In this document: piece after piece, positions 24,253 through 32,832 of the stretch
Numbering within the stretch: the stretch's first letter is position 1
Layout of the letters: each line of letters opens with the position of its first letter
NCBI GenBank assembly: GCA_038252255.1
Contig: JBBSAM010000006.1
Span: 89,652 to 153,651 of the forward strand
Direction of reading: 5' to 3'
Origin: Chersky-806 sp038252255
GTDB lineage: Bacteria; Actinomycetota; Acidimicrobiia; IMCC26256; JAENVU01
Length of the DNA: 64,000 nucleotides
Program-made: the position numbers and the translations under genes
Notes under the pieces: generated by a model
Databases searched by the model: none
What the model was told of the DNA's origin: nothing
Seen by the model: the letters and a program-made list of their open reading frames with translations, nothing else

Positions 24253-25556
24253 TGCAGCGCTCCGGCTTCGTGCAGGCCGGCGATCTCGGCGTCGGAGAGG
24301 TCGAGCACGTCTCGCAGGATGGCGTCGCAATCCTCCCCCAGGTCCGGCGGCCCCCGATGGATCGTGCCGCCGGTCCGCGGTGGTGTCTCGGACATCTCGA
24401 ACGGAACCCCTTCGAGGGGGAGCTCGCCGACCTCGGTGCTCGCCAGTGTCGTGAAGTGCCCGCGGGCGGCGAGCTGGGGGTCGCGCTCGACGCGATCGGC
24501 CGCATCCTGCACTGCACCCGCCGGCACTCCGGCCCGTTGGAGCAGCTCCATCACGTCGTAGCGGTCACGCGTCGCCGCCCACGCGGCGACGAACGCGTCG
24601 AGCTCGTCGGCGTTCTCGACCCGGCTCGCGAGCGTGGCGAAGCGCGCGTCCGCGGTCCACGTGGGATGACCGAGTGCGGCGACGAACGCCTGCCAGTGCG
24701 CTTCGGTGCTGCACGAGATCACGACCCAACGATCGTCGCCGAGCGCCCGGTAGGCGCCCTGCGGCGCACCGCCGCGCCGGTTCCCCGGCGGAAAGCCCGC
24801 TCGCCTGGAGGACCGCCCGTTGACCGTGCGGTCGAGCAGGAGCGCACCGCCGAGCGCCGTCGCCGGCTCGAGCTGCGACACGTCCACGTGCTGGCCCTCA
24901 CCGGTCGCGCGCCGGTATGCGAGTGCGGTGAGCACGCCGAACGCGCCGAGGTACCCGCCGACGTGATCGAGGTAGCTGAACGACCAGCCCGCCGGCTCGC
25001 GGTCGGGCAGCCCGACGAGGTGCGTGAGCCCGGTGAGCGCCTGCGCGGTCGGTCCCATGGTGACGTAGTGCGCGTCGGGTCCGACATGGCCGTAGCCGCA
25101 CATCGAGACGTAGATGATGTCCGGGCGCAGCTCGCGCAACGTCTCGTAGCCGAGCCCCCACCGGGCCAGCGTCCCCGCCGCGAAGCTCTCGGTGACGACG
25201 TCGCTCTGCTCGACGAGACGGCGAAGCACGTCGAGGCCCGCAGGGTTGCGCGCGTCGACGGCGATGCTGCGCTTCCCGCCGGTGTTGTACTTGTAGAAGA
25301 TGCCGCCGCGGTTCGGGCTCTGCATCTTCTGCGCCTGCGCGAGCGTCGCTCCGCCGAAACCCTTCCCGACCTCACCGGGCTCCGGTACGAACGGCGGCAT
25401 CACCCGGATCGGGTCCGGGCGGGTCGTGCTCTCGACGCGGATGACCTCGGCGCCGAGGCACCCGAGGATCATCGTGGCCTGCGAACCGAACCCGAGCCGG
25501 CAGAAGTCGAGGACGCGCACCCCGTCCAGGGCTCCGGGGCTCGCCGCATCCACCAT
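24249..25556 (-). CDS. Family III CoA transferase (CaiB/BaiF), second copy
   Basis: A 435-residue homologue of the downstream gene. It begins LDGVRVLDFCRLGFGSQATMILGCLGAEVIRVES; IAVDARNPAGLDVLRRLVEQSDVV and the catalytic aspartate in FSYLDHVGGYLGAFGVLTAL follow; RATGEGQHVDVSQLEPA completes the motif. It transfers CoA between acids. Compared with its neighbour it is 56 residues longer and has the usual family insert near residue 70. ATG 25556 is used. It is divergent from the amidohydrolase at 25630, and the 73 bases between them hold both promoters. Confidence 0.85.
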   Translation of the reverse strand: MVDAASPGALDGVRVLDFCRLGFGSQATMILGCLGAEVIRVESTTRPDPIRVMPPFVPEPGEVGKGFGGATLAQAQKMQSPNRGGIFYKYNTGGKRSIAVDARNPAGLDVLRRLVEQSDVVTESFAAGTLARWGLGYETLRELRPDIIYVSMCGYGHVGPDAHYVTMGPTAQALTGLTHLVGLPDREPAGWSFSYLDHVGGYLGAFGVLTALAYRRATGEGQHVDVSQLEPATALGGALLLDRTVNGRSSRRAGFPPGNRRGGAPQGAYRALGDDRWVVISCSTEAHWQAFVAALGHPTWTADARFATLASRVENADELDAFVAAWAATRDRYDVMELLQRAGVPAGAVQDAADRVERDPQLAARGHFTTLASTEVGELPLEGVPFEMSETPPRTGGTIHRGPPDLGEDCDAILRDVLDLSDAEIAGLHEAGALQ

Positions 25557-25629
25557 GGCCCGGAAACTAGCCTCGCCCCAGCGCGGCGACCCAAGATGGC
25601 GCCGACGGGTGACGCAGAGGGGGCGTGTC

Positions 25630-26910
25630 ATGCAGATCGACGACATGATCATGGTCAGCGTCGATGACCACGTCGTCGAGCCGCCGGACATGTTCGAACG
25701 GCACCTCCCCGCGCGCTGGCACGACATCGCGCCACGGGTGGAACGCCGCGCCGACGGTAGCGACGTGTGGATCTACGACGGCAACGAGATTCCGAACATC
25801 GGGCTCAACGCGGTCGCCGGCCGGCCGCCCGACGAGTACGGCATGGAGCCGACGTCATTCGAGGAGATCCGCTCGGGCTGCTTCGACATCGGTGACCGGG
25901 TCCGGGACATGGACGTCAACGGTGTGCTCGGCTCGATGTGCTTCCCGTCGTTCCCGAACCTCTGCGGCCAGCTGTTCAGCCGGTCCTCGGACCTGGACGC
26001 GGGGCTCGCGGTCCTGCAGGCCTACAACGACTGGCACATCGACGAGTGGTGCGCGAGCGCACCGGGCCGGTTCATCCCGCTCATGCTGCCGCCGATCTGG
26101 GACCCGGAGGCGATGGCCGCGGAGGTGCGGCGCAACGCGGCGAAGGGCTGTCATGCCGTCTCGTTCTCGGAGAACCCGTCGCATCTGAAGCTGCCGAGCT
26201 TCCACGACGCGCACTGGGACCCGTTCTGGCAGGCATGCGTCGACGAGGGAACGATCGTGTGCCTGCACATCGGCTCGTCGTCGCGTCTCGTGATGACTGC
26301 GCGTGACGCGCCGATCGACGTGCTCATCACGCTGCAGCCGATCAACATCGTGCAGGCGGCCGCCGACCTGCTCTGGTCACCGGTGCTGCGCAAGTTCCCC
26401 GAGCTCCAGGTCGCGCTGTCCGAGGGCGGCATCGGGTGGATCCCGTACTTCTGCGACCGCGTGGACTGGATCTACACGCGCCATCATCAGTGGACCGGTC
26501 AGGACTTCGGCGGGAAGCTCCCGAGCGAGGTGTTCCTCGAGCGCGTGGTCCTGTGCTTCATCGACGACCCCGCGGGTGTCGCCAACCTCGATCGCATGGA
26601 CGTGGACCGCATCTGTTGGGAAGGCGACTACCCGCACTCCGACTCCACCTGGCCCGTCTCGCCCGAGACGCTGTGGCCCGCGGTCGAGAACCTGTCCGAC
26701 GACCTGATCAACAAGATCACGTACGAGAACGCGCTCCGGCACTTCCGGTTCGATCCGTTCCGCCATCGCGATCGGGATATGTGCACGGTCGGCGCGTTGC
26801 GCGCCCAGGCCACCGACGTGGATGTCACGCCGCGCTCGGTCGCACCGCGGCTGGAGCGCAAGACCGGCGCCGCGGACCTGATCGGAACCGCCGACCGGGG
26901 GAAGCGTTGA
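25630..26910 (+). CDS. Amidohydrolase family 2 protein
   Basis: A 426-residue TIM-barrel metal-dependent hydrolase of the amidohydrolase-2 (decarboxylase-like) group. MVSVDDHVVEPPDMFERHLP provides the N-terminal D-x-H, HIGSSSR a central histidine, SEGGIGWIPYFCDR the next unit, and WEGDYPHSDSTWP the catalytic aspartate. Enzymes of this group hydrolyse or decarboxylate aromatic and other ring compounds. It is the first gene of a three-gene operon: its TGA overlaps the TTG start of the thiolase-like gene. This gene order (amidohydrolase, thiolase-like, DUF35) is recurrent in actinobacterial catabolic islands, but its substrate is unknown. Confidence 0.8.
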   Translation: MQIDDMIMVSVDDHVVEPPDMFERHLPARWHDIAPRVERRADGSDVWIYDGNEIPNIGLNAVAGRPPDEYGMEPTSFEEIRSGCFDIGDRVRDMDVNGVLGSMCFPSFPNLCGQLFSRSSDLDAGLAVLQAYNDWHIDEWCASAPGRFIPLMLPPIWDPEAMAAEVRRNAAKGCHAVSFSENPSHLKLPSFHDAHWDPFWQACVDEGTIVCLHIGSSSRLVMTARDAPIDVLITLQPINIVQAAADLLWSPVLRKFPELQVALSEGGIGWIPYFCDRVDWIYTRHHQWTGQDFGGKLPSEVFLERVVLCFIDDPAGVANLDRMDVDRICWEGDYPHSDSTWPVSPETLWPAVENLSDDLINKITYENALRHFRFDPFRHRDRDMCTVGALRAQATDVDVTPRSVAPRLERKTGAADLIGTADRGKR

Positions 26911-28067
26911 GCCCGAGCTCCGGGAGGCGGGCAGTCATCGTCGGTGCGGCCACCTCGGATTACCCCGTGCTGCCCGACCGGGCCGAGACCGAGGTGCACG
27001 TCCAGGCCGCGGAGCGGGCGCTCGCCGACGCCGGGCTGACCTTCGACGACGTCGACGGCTACGCGACGGTCGGCTACTTCCCGATGTACTGCGTCGGGAT
27101 GTGCGAGTACCTCGGGATCCATCCGCAGTGGATCGACGAGACGAACATCGGCGGGGCTTCGTTCGAGGTGCACGTCGAGCACGCCGCGCGCGCGGTCGAG
27201 GCCGGAGCCTGCGACGTCGTCCTGATCACGTACGGCAGCGTTCAGCTCTCCGCGATGGGCCGGCGCATCGGTGGGCGCGGCGGGACCGTCAGCGCGACGC
27301 AGGCATGGGATGCGATGTGGGGCAACACCCTGGTCGGGGCCTACGCGCTCGCGGCGACGCGCCACATGGCCGAGTACGGCACGACCGCGGATCAGCTGGC
27401 CGAGATCGCGGTCACGTTCCGCCGCCACGCAGGCTTCAACCCGCAGGCGCAGTACCGCGACCCGATCAGCGTGGACGACGTCCTGTCGTCCCGCATGGTC
27501 GCTGACCCGTTGCACATGCTCGATTGTTGCGTCGTGTCCGACGGCGGGGGAGCGTGCGTCGTCACGACCGAAGGGCGAGCCCGGGACCTGCCGGGCCGGC
27601 CCGTGTACGTCCTCGGGGGTGCGCACGCGCTGACGCACGCGCTCAATGTCTCGCAGTCGCCTGATCTCACCGTGAGCGCGGCGGCCCAGTCGGCGCCGCT
27701 CGCGCTGCGGCGCGCGGGCGTGACGCTCGAGGACGTCGACGTGCTGCAGCTCTACGACTCCTTCACGATCACCGTCCTGCTCACGCTCGAGGACCTCGGC
27801 TTCTGCGCGAAGGGAGAGGGCGGCTCGTTCGTGGAGAACGGCCGGCTCGCGTTCGACGGGCCGCTGCCCACCAACACCGATGGTGGCGGCCTCTCGGCCT
27901 GCCACCCGGGGATGCGGGGCATGTTCCTGATCGTGGAGGCCGTGCGCCAGCTCCGCGGCCAGGCGGGGCCGACGCAGGTGCCGGACGCCGAGATCGCACT
28001 GGTGCACGGCACCGGCGGGATGCTCTCCACCGGCGCGACCCTGCTGCTCGGAACGGAGGCACCGTGA
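26907..28067 (+). CDS. Thiolase-like protein of the Ltp2 type, lacking the usual catalytic cysteine
   Basis: A 386-residue thiolase-superfamily protein: RAVIVGAATSDYP at the start, IGGASFEVHVEHAARAVEAGACDVVLI in the middle, and LQLYDSFTITVLLTLEDLGFC and HGTGG near the end. The segment that carries the nucleophilic cysteine in thiolases reads NIGGAS here, so Claisen chemistry is unlikely. Ltp2, which shares the YD(A/S)FT motif and the missing cysteine, is a retro-aldolase that cleaves steroid side chains with a DUF35 partner. The next gene is a DUF35 protein, supporting this reading. The TTG start at 26907 overlaps the stop of the amidohydrolase and has GGGGGAAG before it. Confidence 0.78.
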   Translation: MSPSSGRRAVIVGAATSDYPVLPDRAETEVHVQAAERALADAGLTFDDVDGYATVGYFPMYCVGMCEYLGIHPQWIDETNIGGASFEVHVEHAARAVEAGACDVVLITYGSVQLSAMGRRIGGRGGTVSATQAWDAMWGNTLVGAYALAATRHMAEYGTTADQLAEIAVTFRRHAGFNPQAQYRDPISVDDVLSSRMVADPLHMLDCCVVSDGGGACVVTTEGRARDLPGRPVYVLGGAHALTHALNVSQSPDLTVSAAAQSAPLALRRAGVTLEDVDVLQLYDSFTITVLLTLEDLGFCAKGEGGSFVENGRLAFDGPLPTNTDGGGLSACHPGMRGMFLIVEAVRQLRGQAGPTQVPDAEIALVHGTGGMLSTGATLLLGTEAP

Positions 28068-28513
28068 GTGCAGCCCGCCCGGTGCACGAGCCACCGCCGC
28101 TGCCCGAGAAGGCCAAGCCGCGCGAAGGCCCGCCGCCGGATCTCGAGCAGGCGCCGTACTGGGCCGCGACGCTCGAAGGGCGGCTCCTGATCCAGCGCTG
28201 CGTCCCCCACGGTCACGCACAGCTCTACCCGCGCGCCCACTGCATCACGTGTCGCGGTCCGGTCGAGTGGGAGGACGCCTCCGGTTTCGGCACGGTGTAC
28301 TCCTTCACCGTGCTGCGCCAGCACCACTCGCGCTCGCTACGCCATCTGCTCCCGCTCGTCGTCGCGCTCGTCGATCTCGACGAGGGGCCGCGGCTCATGA
28401 CGAACCTGGTGCACGTCGAGCCGGAGGCAGTCGAGGTCGGGATGCGGGTCGAGGTCTACTTCGAGCGCGTCTCCGACACCGCCGCCCTCCCCATGTTCAC
28501 CCCGGCGGGCTAG
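28064..28513 (+). CDS. DUF35/OB-fold acyl-CoA-associated protein
   Basis: A 149-residue OB-fold protein with a rubredoxin-like zinc ribbon at about residues 46-64: RCVPHGHAQLYPRAHCITC. One of the four usual cysteines is a histidine. The OB part follows (GFGTVYSFTVLRQHHSRSL, then LVVALVDLDEGPRLMTNLV). DUF35 proteins bind acyl-CoA and form a complex with a thiolase-like partner; in Ltp2-ChsH2 the complex performs the retro-aldol cleavage. It overlaps the stop of the thiolase-like gene (GTGA), so the pair is translationally coupled. It ends against a convergent acetyltransferase gene. Confidence 0.82.
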   Translation: MSAARPVHEPPPLPEKAKPREGPPPDLEQAPYWAATLEGRLLIQRCVPHGHAQLYPRAHCITCRGPVEWEDASGFGTVYSFTVLRQHHSRSLRHLLPLVVALVDLDEGPRLMTNLVHVEPEAVEVGMRVEVYFERVSDTAALPMFTPAG

Positions 28514-29040
28514 AGGCTCCTGCCGTACTGGACCGCGGCCCGCTCGACCGCTTCGCCGGTGAGCCAGTTCGTCAACCGCTCGCGCTTCTCGTTCCCGGTG
28601 AGCCGGAACCCGGTCTTCTCGTAGAAGCTGCGGGCGCGGTGTGCGTCCTGCAGCGTCCAGAGCACGACCTCGGTCCAGGTGGCGGAAAGGATCGTGCAGG
28701 TCTCGGCCATCAGTGCGGCGGCGGCTCCCGTACCCCACGCCAACGGGTTGCTGTAGAAGCCGTGGATCTCACCCTTGGGCTCGTCGTCGCCGGCGGGCGC
28801 GCCGTGCGCGTACGCGAGCACGAGCCCGTCGAGCTCGGCGACGAGGATGAAGCTCGGCGCGATCAGGAGTGAGCCGATGGCGTCCGTCCACAGGATGCGG
28901 CGGCTGTCGGCCGCGCCCTGGAGGAACGGCTGCTCGAAGATGTGGCCATACCCGGCTTCCCAAGCCGAGCCGTGGGCCTCACCGATCGCCCGGGCATCCG
29001 CCTCGACCGCGTGGCGGATGCGCAGGACGGGCTCACTCAC
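28510..29040 (-). CDS. GNAT family N-acetyltransferase
   Basis: A 176-residue acetyltransferase: LRIRHAVEADARAIGEAHGSAWEAGYGHIF at the N-terminus, IHGFYSNPLAWGTGAAAALMAE (the acetyl-CoA pyrophosphate loop, with NPLAWGTGAA in the position of the Q/RxxGxG/A motif), then EVVLWTLQDAHRARSFYEKTGFRLTG. It acetylates an unknown amine or alcohol. The GTG start at 29040 overlaps the stop of the upstream acyl-CoA synthetase (GTGA), so it belongs to that transcription unit. Its 3' end overlaps by four bases the end of the convergent DUF35 gene. Confidence 0.78.
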   Translation of the reverse strand: MSEPVLRIRHAVEADARAIGEAHGSAWEAGYGHIFEQPFLQGAADSRRILWTDAIGSLLIAPSFILVAELDGLVLAYAHGAPAGDDEPKGEIHGFYSNPLAWGTGAAAALMAETCTILSATWTEVVLWTLQDAHRARSFYEKTGFRLTGNEKRERLTNWLTGEAVERAAVQYGRSL

Positions 29041-30527
29041 TCCGTCATCTTGCCCCGCAGCCCCGCGGCCGTTGCGGCCAGCGCGACCTTGTCGAGCTTG
29101 CCGGCCGCGTTGCGGGGCAACGGCTCGGTGGCGAGCACCAGGACCCGGGGCTGCTTGTAATCCGCCAGCTGGTCGCCGAGGTGCGTGCGCAGATCTGCGA
29201 GCGTGAGCGGCGCGGCGCCGTCGCGCAGCCGGATGACGGCGGCGACGTCCTGGCCGAGGATCGCGTGGGGCACGCCGACGACGGCGCACTCGGCGACGTC
29301 GGCCAGCTCGTAGAGCGCGGCCTCCACCTCCGCCGACGCGACGTTGTACCCGCCGCGGATGATCACGTCCTTGGCCCGGTCCACCACGTAGAGGAACCCG
29401 TCCTCGTCCAGTCGACCGAGGTCGCCGGTGTGCACCCACCCGTCGCGCCACGTCCGCGCGGTTGCCTCCGGGTCGTTCCAGTAGCGACGCTCACCGGCCG
29501 GAAGGCGCAACGCGATCTCACCGACCTCACCTTCGGCGACCGTCGCGCCCGTGTCGTCCACGATGCGCACCTCGACCCCACGCATCGGCTTCCCGACGGA
29601 GCCCGGCCGGCGCGCCGCTTCACCGGGCGGGAGCACGCAGATGCTCCCACCCCCCTCCGTCAACCCGTAGCCGTTGAGCAGCATCGCATTCGGAAGCAGC
29701 GCGCCGAGGCGCAGCACCGCGCCGGGCGGAGTCGCCGCACCGCCGAACATCGCGATCGCGACCGAGCTCGTGTCGCGTCCCTCGAGCGCGCCCGATTCCA
29801 GCAGCAGCAGGATGTGCGCCGGCACCATGAGCAGCCACAGCGGTCGTTCGGTCTCGATGAGCTCGGCGAACCGGGGCGCGTCGAAGCGCGGCAGGACGTG
29901 CGCCGTGATCGCCAACCGCAGCGGGGTGAGGATGCCGCCCTGCACCCCCGTGAACGTGGCGAGCGGGATCGAGTGCAGGAGCGTCCCGCCGGCGTCGAGC
30001 GGGGCCATCGAGTGCTGCGAGCTGTTGGCGTGGGTCGACGAGACCCCACGGGGGAGACCGGAGGTGCCGGAGGTATAGAAGATCTCCGACAGGTCGTCGG
30101 GTGAGAGCTCGACGGCGAGCGGCGGACCACTGGCGGCGGCGAGCTCGGCGCACGAGCGCGCGGGCACCCCGCGGATGCGGGCGGCCTCGGTGCCCGCGAC
30201 CACGAGTCGAGCTCCGCTGTCCGCGAGCACGTGGTCGATCTCTCGCGCCGCGTACCGCGGGTTCACCGGCACGGCCGCGGCACCGGCGAGGTGGCACGCC
30301 ACGTACGCGACTGCGAAATCGCACGCCTCTGCGTTGGTGAGCAGCAGCACGACCCGGTCGCCGTGATGCACCCCTGCATCACGCATGCCCCGAGCCACGG
30401 CCGCCGCGGCCTGGTCCCATTCCCGGTACGTCAAGGACGGGCCTTGATCGACCAGCATCGCGATCCGGTCGCCGAACTGCGCGGCCCGGTCCGCCAGCTC
30501 CTCGATGATGAACATGTTGTTAGGCAA
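29037..30527 (-). CDS. AMP-forming acyl-CoA synthetase, variant P-loop
   Basis: A 496-residue ANL-family ligase that would activate a carboxylic acid with ATP and CoA. Motifs: the P-loop YTSGTSGLPRGV (the usual PKG is PRG), NGYGLTEGGGSICVL, GWVHTGDLGRLDEDGFLYVVDRAKDVIIRGGYNV, and the catalytic Lys in PLPRNAAGKLDKVAL. The substitution of lysine by arginine in the loop may change nucleotide handling. ATG 30527 (MPNNM) is used; a second ATG is twelve bases further in. It is the first gene of a two-gene unit with the GNAT gene and is divergent from the GIY-YIG gene across 196 bases. Confidence 0.85.
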   Translation of the reverse strand: MPNNMFIIEELADRAAQFGDRIAMLVDQGPSLTYREWDQAAAAVARGMRDAGVHHGDRVVLLLTNAEACDFAVAYVACHLAGAAAVPVNPRYAAREIDHVLADSGARLVVAGTEAARIRGVPARSCAELAAASGPPLAVELSPDDLSEIFYTSGTSGLPRGVSSTHANSSQHSMAPLDAGGTLLHSIPLATFTGVQGGILTPLRLAITAHVLPRFDAPRFAELIETERPLWLLMVPAHILLLLESGALEGRDTSSVAIAMFGGAATPPGAVLRLGALLPNAMLLNGYGLTEGGGSICVLPPGEAARRPGSVGKPMRGVEVRIVDDTGATVAEGEVGEIALRLPAGERRYWNDPEATARTWRDGWVHTGDLGRLDEDGFLYVVDRAKDVIIRGGYNVASAEVEAALYELADVAECAVVGVPHAILGQDVAAVIRLRDGAAPLTLADLRTHLGDQLADYKQPRVLVLATEPLPRNAAGKLDKVALAATAAGLRGKMTE

Positions 30528-30723
30528 TCACATGGCGGTTCCGACCCCCGCGGAGCACCGCTAAACTCCTCCGGATCGTCAGCGCGAAAGCTCGATCCTC
30601 CTGAAGGGCGACAGGTACTCATGGCACGGCGGGCGGAGCGGGGCGAAGCGGGCAGACCGCGGAGTGGGCGGGGCGTCGACACCAAGCCTCGGTGGCTGAG
30701 GACGTAGGCGCGTGCAACCCGGA

Positions 30724-31272
30724 ATGACGGCATCCACGTGCCCGCTCAGTGCCAAGGGCGTCCGGTTTCTCGGGCCGACCCCGTTGCTCGCGCACGGCAT
30801 GCGGCTCCGGCCCGAGCCCGGTGTCTACGTGGTTTCGTCGGGGGAATGCGTGTCCCACGTCGGCTCGTCCGCCCGGTTGGGCGACCGGGTGCGGATGCTC
30901 GCCCACCTCGGTTCCCACCGGGGGAGCGCACGCGTGCTCTGCGCGGCCTATTGCACCGGTGAGGCCCCGCAGGTGTGGTGGTCATATACGAAATCCGCGG
31001 CCCGGGCCCGCGCCATCGAGGCCGAGCTGAAGCTCGACTATGACCGGCAGTTCTTCGGCGCGTACCTGCAGTGCGATCAGGGCACGGCATTGCGGACCGC
31101 GCTCGTCGAGGCGGTCGGGCGGGACTCCTGGTGCGCCGGGTACATCGACGCGATCTTCTCGATCGGCGAGCACCTCGCGTACCTGTCGCGCAGTGAGCTC
31201 GCCGCCGCGTGGGAGACCGTCGGAGTGCCGCCCGGACCCTGGGCCGAGCGCCTGAGCAATTTCAGCACCTGA
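30724..31272 (+). CDS. GIY-YIG nuclease-like protein
   Basis: A protein of about 182 residues. Residues 25-100 fit a GIY-YIG nuclease core: PGVYVVSSG in the first strand, HVGSSARLGDRVRMLAH in the second strand and helix with the conserved Arg, and AIEAELKLDYDR, which carries the catalytic-type Glu. The C-terminal 70 residues are unique. Single-domain GIY-YIG proteins cut DNA in repair or restriction, and the role here is unknown. Start choice: ATG 30724 or GTG 30712; both have weak ribosome sites. The gap upstream (30528-30711) holds no clear promoter, only a 28-codon open frame judged not to be a gene. Confidence 0.6.
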   Translation: MTASTCPLSAKGVRFLGPTPLLAHGMRLRPEPGVYVVSSGECVSHVGSSARLGDRVRMLAHLGSHRGSARVLCAAYCTGEAPQVWWSYTKSAARARAIEAELKLDYDRQFFGAYLQCDQGTALRTALVEAVGRDSWCAGYIDAIFSIGEHLAYLSRSELAAAWETVGVPPGPWAERLSNFST

Positions 31273-31323
31273 CACCCCTCGAACACCGCGCTCGGGCCGA
31301 TCGGCTGCCGGGTGCCGGCCCGG

Positions 31324-32001
31324 TCAACGAGGGTCCGGCGCGCCGGCGAAGAGCGACGGATCCACGGTGATGTAGATCGCTTTGCACGTCGCGACGACAC
31401 TGTCGCCAGCGGTCGCCTCGGCGGTGATGAACAGCTTCCGTCGCTCGCGCCCCTCGAGCCGGGCCCGAATCGTCAACAGCTCTTCCACGGGTACCGGAGC
31501 GACGAATCGCACGGTCAGCTCACCGGTGAAGGCGGGCTCACCGAGGTGTCCGATGACGAACCCGGTGACGTCGTCGAACACCGCCGAGACGATGCCTCCG
31601 TGCGCGCGGCCCGGCGCGCCTTCGAAGGCGCGGTGGAGCACGACCTTCGCGACGATCTCGTCACCGTCGTAGTCGACTTCCAGGTCCACGCTCGTCGGGT
31701 TCGCCCGGCCGCCCACGGCACGATCCTCGAACCCCGAGCCGGGGCCGGCCGCGACGAACAGTGCCGACCGGTCCGCGGCTGCGGCCCGCGCGGCGCGCAT
31801 GAGGGCCAGACGGTTCCGCCGGGCGCCCGTCCGCATGACGGCCGCTTGGCCCGCCGCGGCCTTCGCCAGGTCAGCCAGCCCGGCGCCGGCGCGGTCGTGG
31901 GCGACGAAGGCATGGTTGAGATCCCGCAACGCCGCCGCGGCGGCCAGCCGGTCGTCGGCTTCCCCGGCCGCTTCCCCGGCTTCTCCTGATCTCGGCGTCA
32001 T
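31324..32001 (-). CDS. PaaI-type hotdog thioesterase
   Basis: A 225-residue protein with an Ala/Arg-rich N-terminal extension (residues 1-100) and a hotdog domain at about 100-215: GAPGRAHGGIVSAVFDDVTGFVIG, then TGELTVRFVAPVPVEELLTIRARLEGRERRKLFITAEA. This is the PaaI/YdiI-type fold and includes the conserved H-G-G helix start. It would hydrolyse acyl-CoA esters in the cytoplasm, releasing dead-end CoA intermediates of the island. The acyl group is unknown. ATG 32001. It is separate from its neighbours: the gap upstream (32002-32259) contains only gene fragments. Confidence 0.85.
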   Translation of the reverse strand: MTPRSGEAGEAAGEADDRLAAAAALRDLNHAFVAHDRAGAGLADLAKAAAGQAAVMRTGARRNRLALMRAARAAAADRSALFVAAGPGSGFEDRAVGGRANPTSVDLEVDYDGDEIVAKVVLHRAFEGAPGRAHGGIVSAVFDDVTGFVIGHLGEPAFTGELTVRFVAPVPVEELLTIRARLEGRERRKLFITAEATAGDSVVATCKAIYITVDPSLFAGAPDPR

Positions 32002-32259
32002 CCGCCCACCGTATACGTGGGGTGCGTGACGCCAGAGTGTGGGCCGCGCCGGCCTGCTGGTCGTGCAGGGCTTCGGCAGCTCGGGTGCGCGCGGCGATCA
32101 ACGCGGGATCACGACGACGCCGACGGCCGGCGACAAGGCCACCGGTACGAACACCGCGACGTGAGCTGTCCTCGGGAGCAAGACGCTCGAGGGGATCGGA
32201 GCGCAGCTCGGTGACACGGTCACGGCCACGGGCGTTCCCCTCCCGTACGATCCGAGCCG
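32002..32259 (+). other. Intergenic region with a possible gene remnant
   Basis: A 258-base gap that holds no intact gene. On the plus strand two short open stretches in different frames read like the tail of a protein: GRAGLLVVQGFGSSG, and downstream of the TGA at about 32161 KTLEGIGAQLGDTVTATG. The second resembles the extracellular region of FtsX-type permease proteins. I infer a decayed gene fragment; no function is assigned. Confidence 0.3.
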
Positions 32260-32832
32260 ATGGCTTGGCAAGGCGATGACTACCAGAGTCGTTTCGACGC
32301 GCTCGCCGCCGAAGGGCGGGACGTGCACGGCGAAGCGGACTTCGTGGCCGACCTTCTCCCACACTCGGTGCTGGACGCCGGCTGCGGCACCGGCCGGGTC
32401 GCCATCGAGCTGGCGCACCGGGGCGTGGCGGTGGTCGGCGTCGACGGGGACGAGTCGATGCTGGCGACGGCCCGCCTTCGGGGACCCGACATCGAGTGGA
32501 TCCAGGCTGACGTGACCGCGCTCGACCTCGGACGCACCTTCGACGTGGTCGTGATGGCCGGCAACGTCCCGCTCTTCACGCCGCAGGGAACCCAGAGCGC
32601 CCTCGTGGCCGGGGCGGCGCGCCACGTCGCCCCGGATGGAGTGCTCGTCGCCGGCTTCCAGCTCGGTCGCGGCTACGAGCTCGCGGAGTACGACGATCAC
32701 TGCGCGGCCGCCGGTCTCGAGCTCGACCACCGCTTCGCCGCCTGGGATCGCGATCCCTTTCCCGGTGACGGCTCCTACGCGGTATCAGTGCACCGGCGGG
32801 CCGGCACCGGCAACGGCGACCCGGGCCGCTAG
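32260..32832 (+). CDS. SAM-dependent methyltransferase (class I)
   Basis: A 190-residue Rossmann-type methyltransferase. Motif I is VLDAGCGTGRVAIELAHRG, motif II is VGVDGDESMLATAR, and the post-I acidic loop is IEWIQADVTALDLGRTFDVVVMAGNVPLF. The C-terminal region lacks substrate-specific features, so the methyl acceptor is unknown. ATG 32260 gives the normal start before WQGDDYQSRFDALAAEGRDVHGEADFV. The gene converges on the nucleosidase gene with a four-base overlap of 3' ends. Confidence 0.82.
   Translation: MAWQGDDYQSRFDALAAEGRDVHGEADFVADLLPHSVLDAGCGTGRVAIELAHRGVAVVGVDGDESMLATARLRGPDIEWIQADVTALDLGRTFDVVVMAGNVPLFTPQGTQSALVAGAARHVAPDGVLVAGFQLGRGYELAEYDDHCAAAGLELDHRFAAWDRDPFPGDGSYAVSVHRRAGTGNGDPGR

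Noticed and set aside
30621..30707. A 28-codon open frame (MARRAERGEAG...) before the GIY-YIG gene
   Set aside because: Its composition is low-complexity Arg/Gly and there is no evidence that it is translated.
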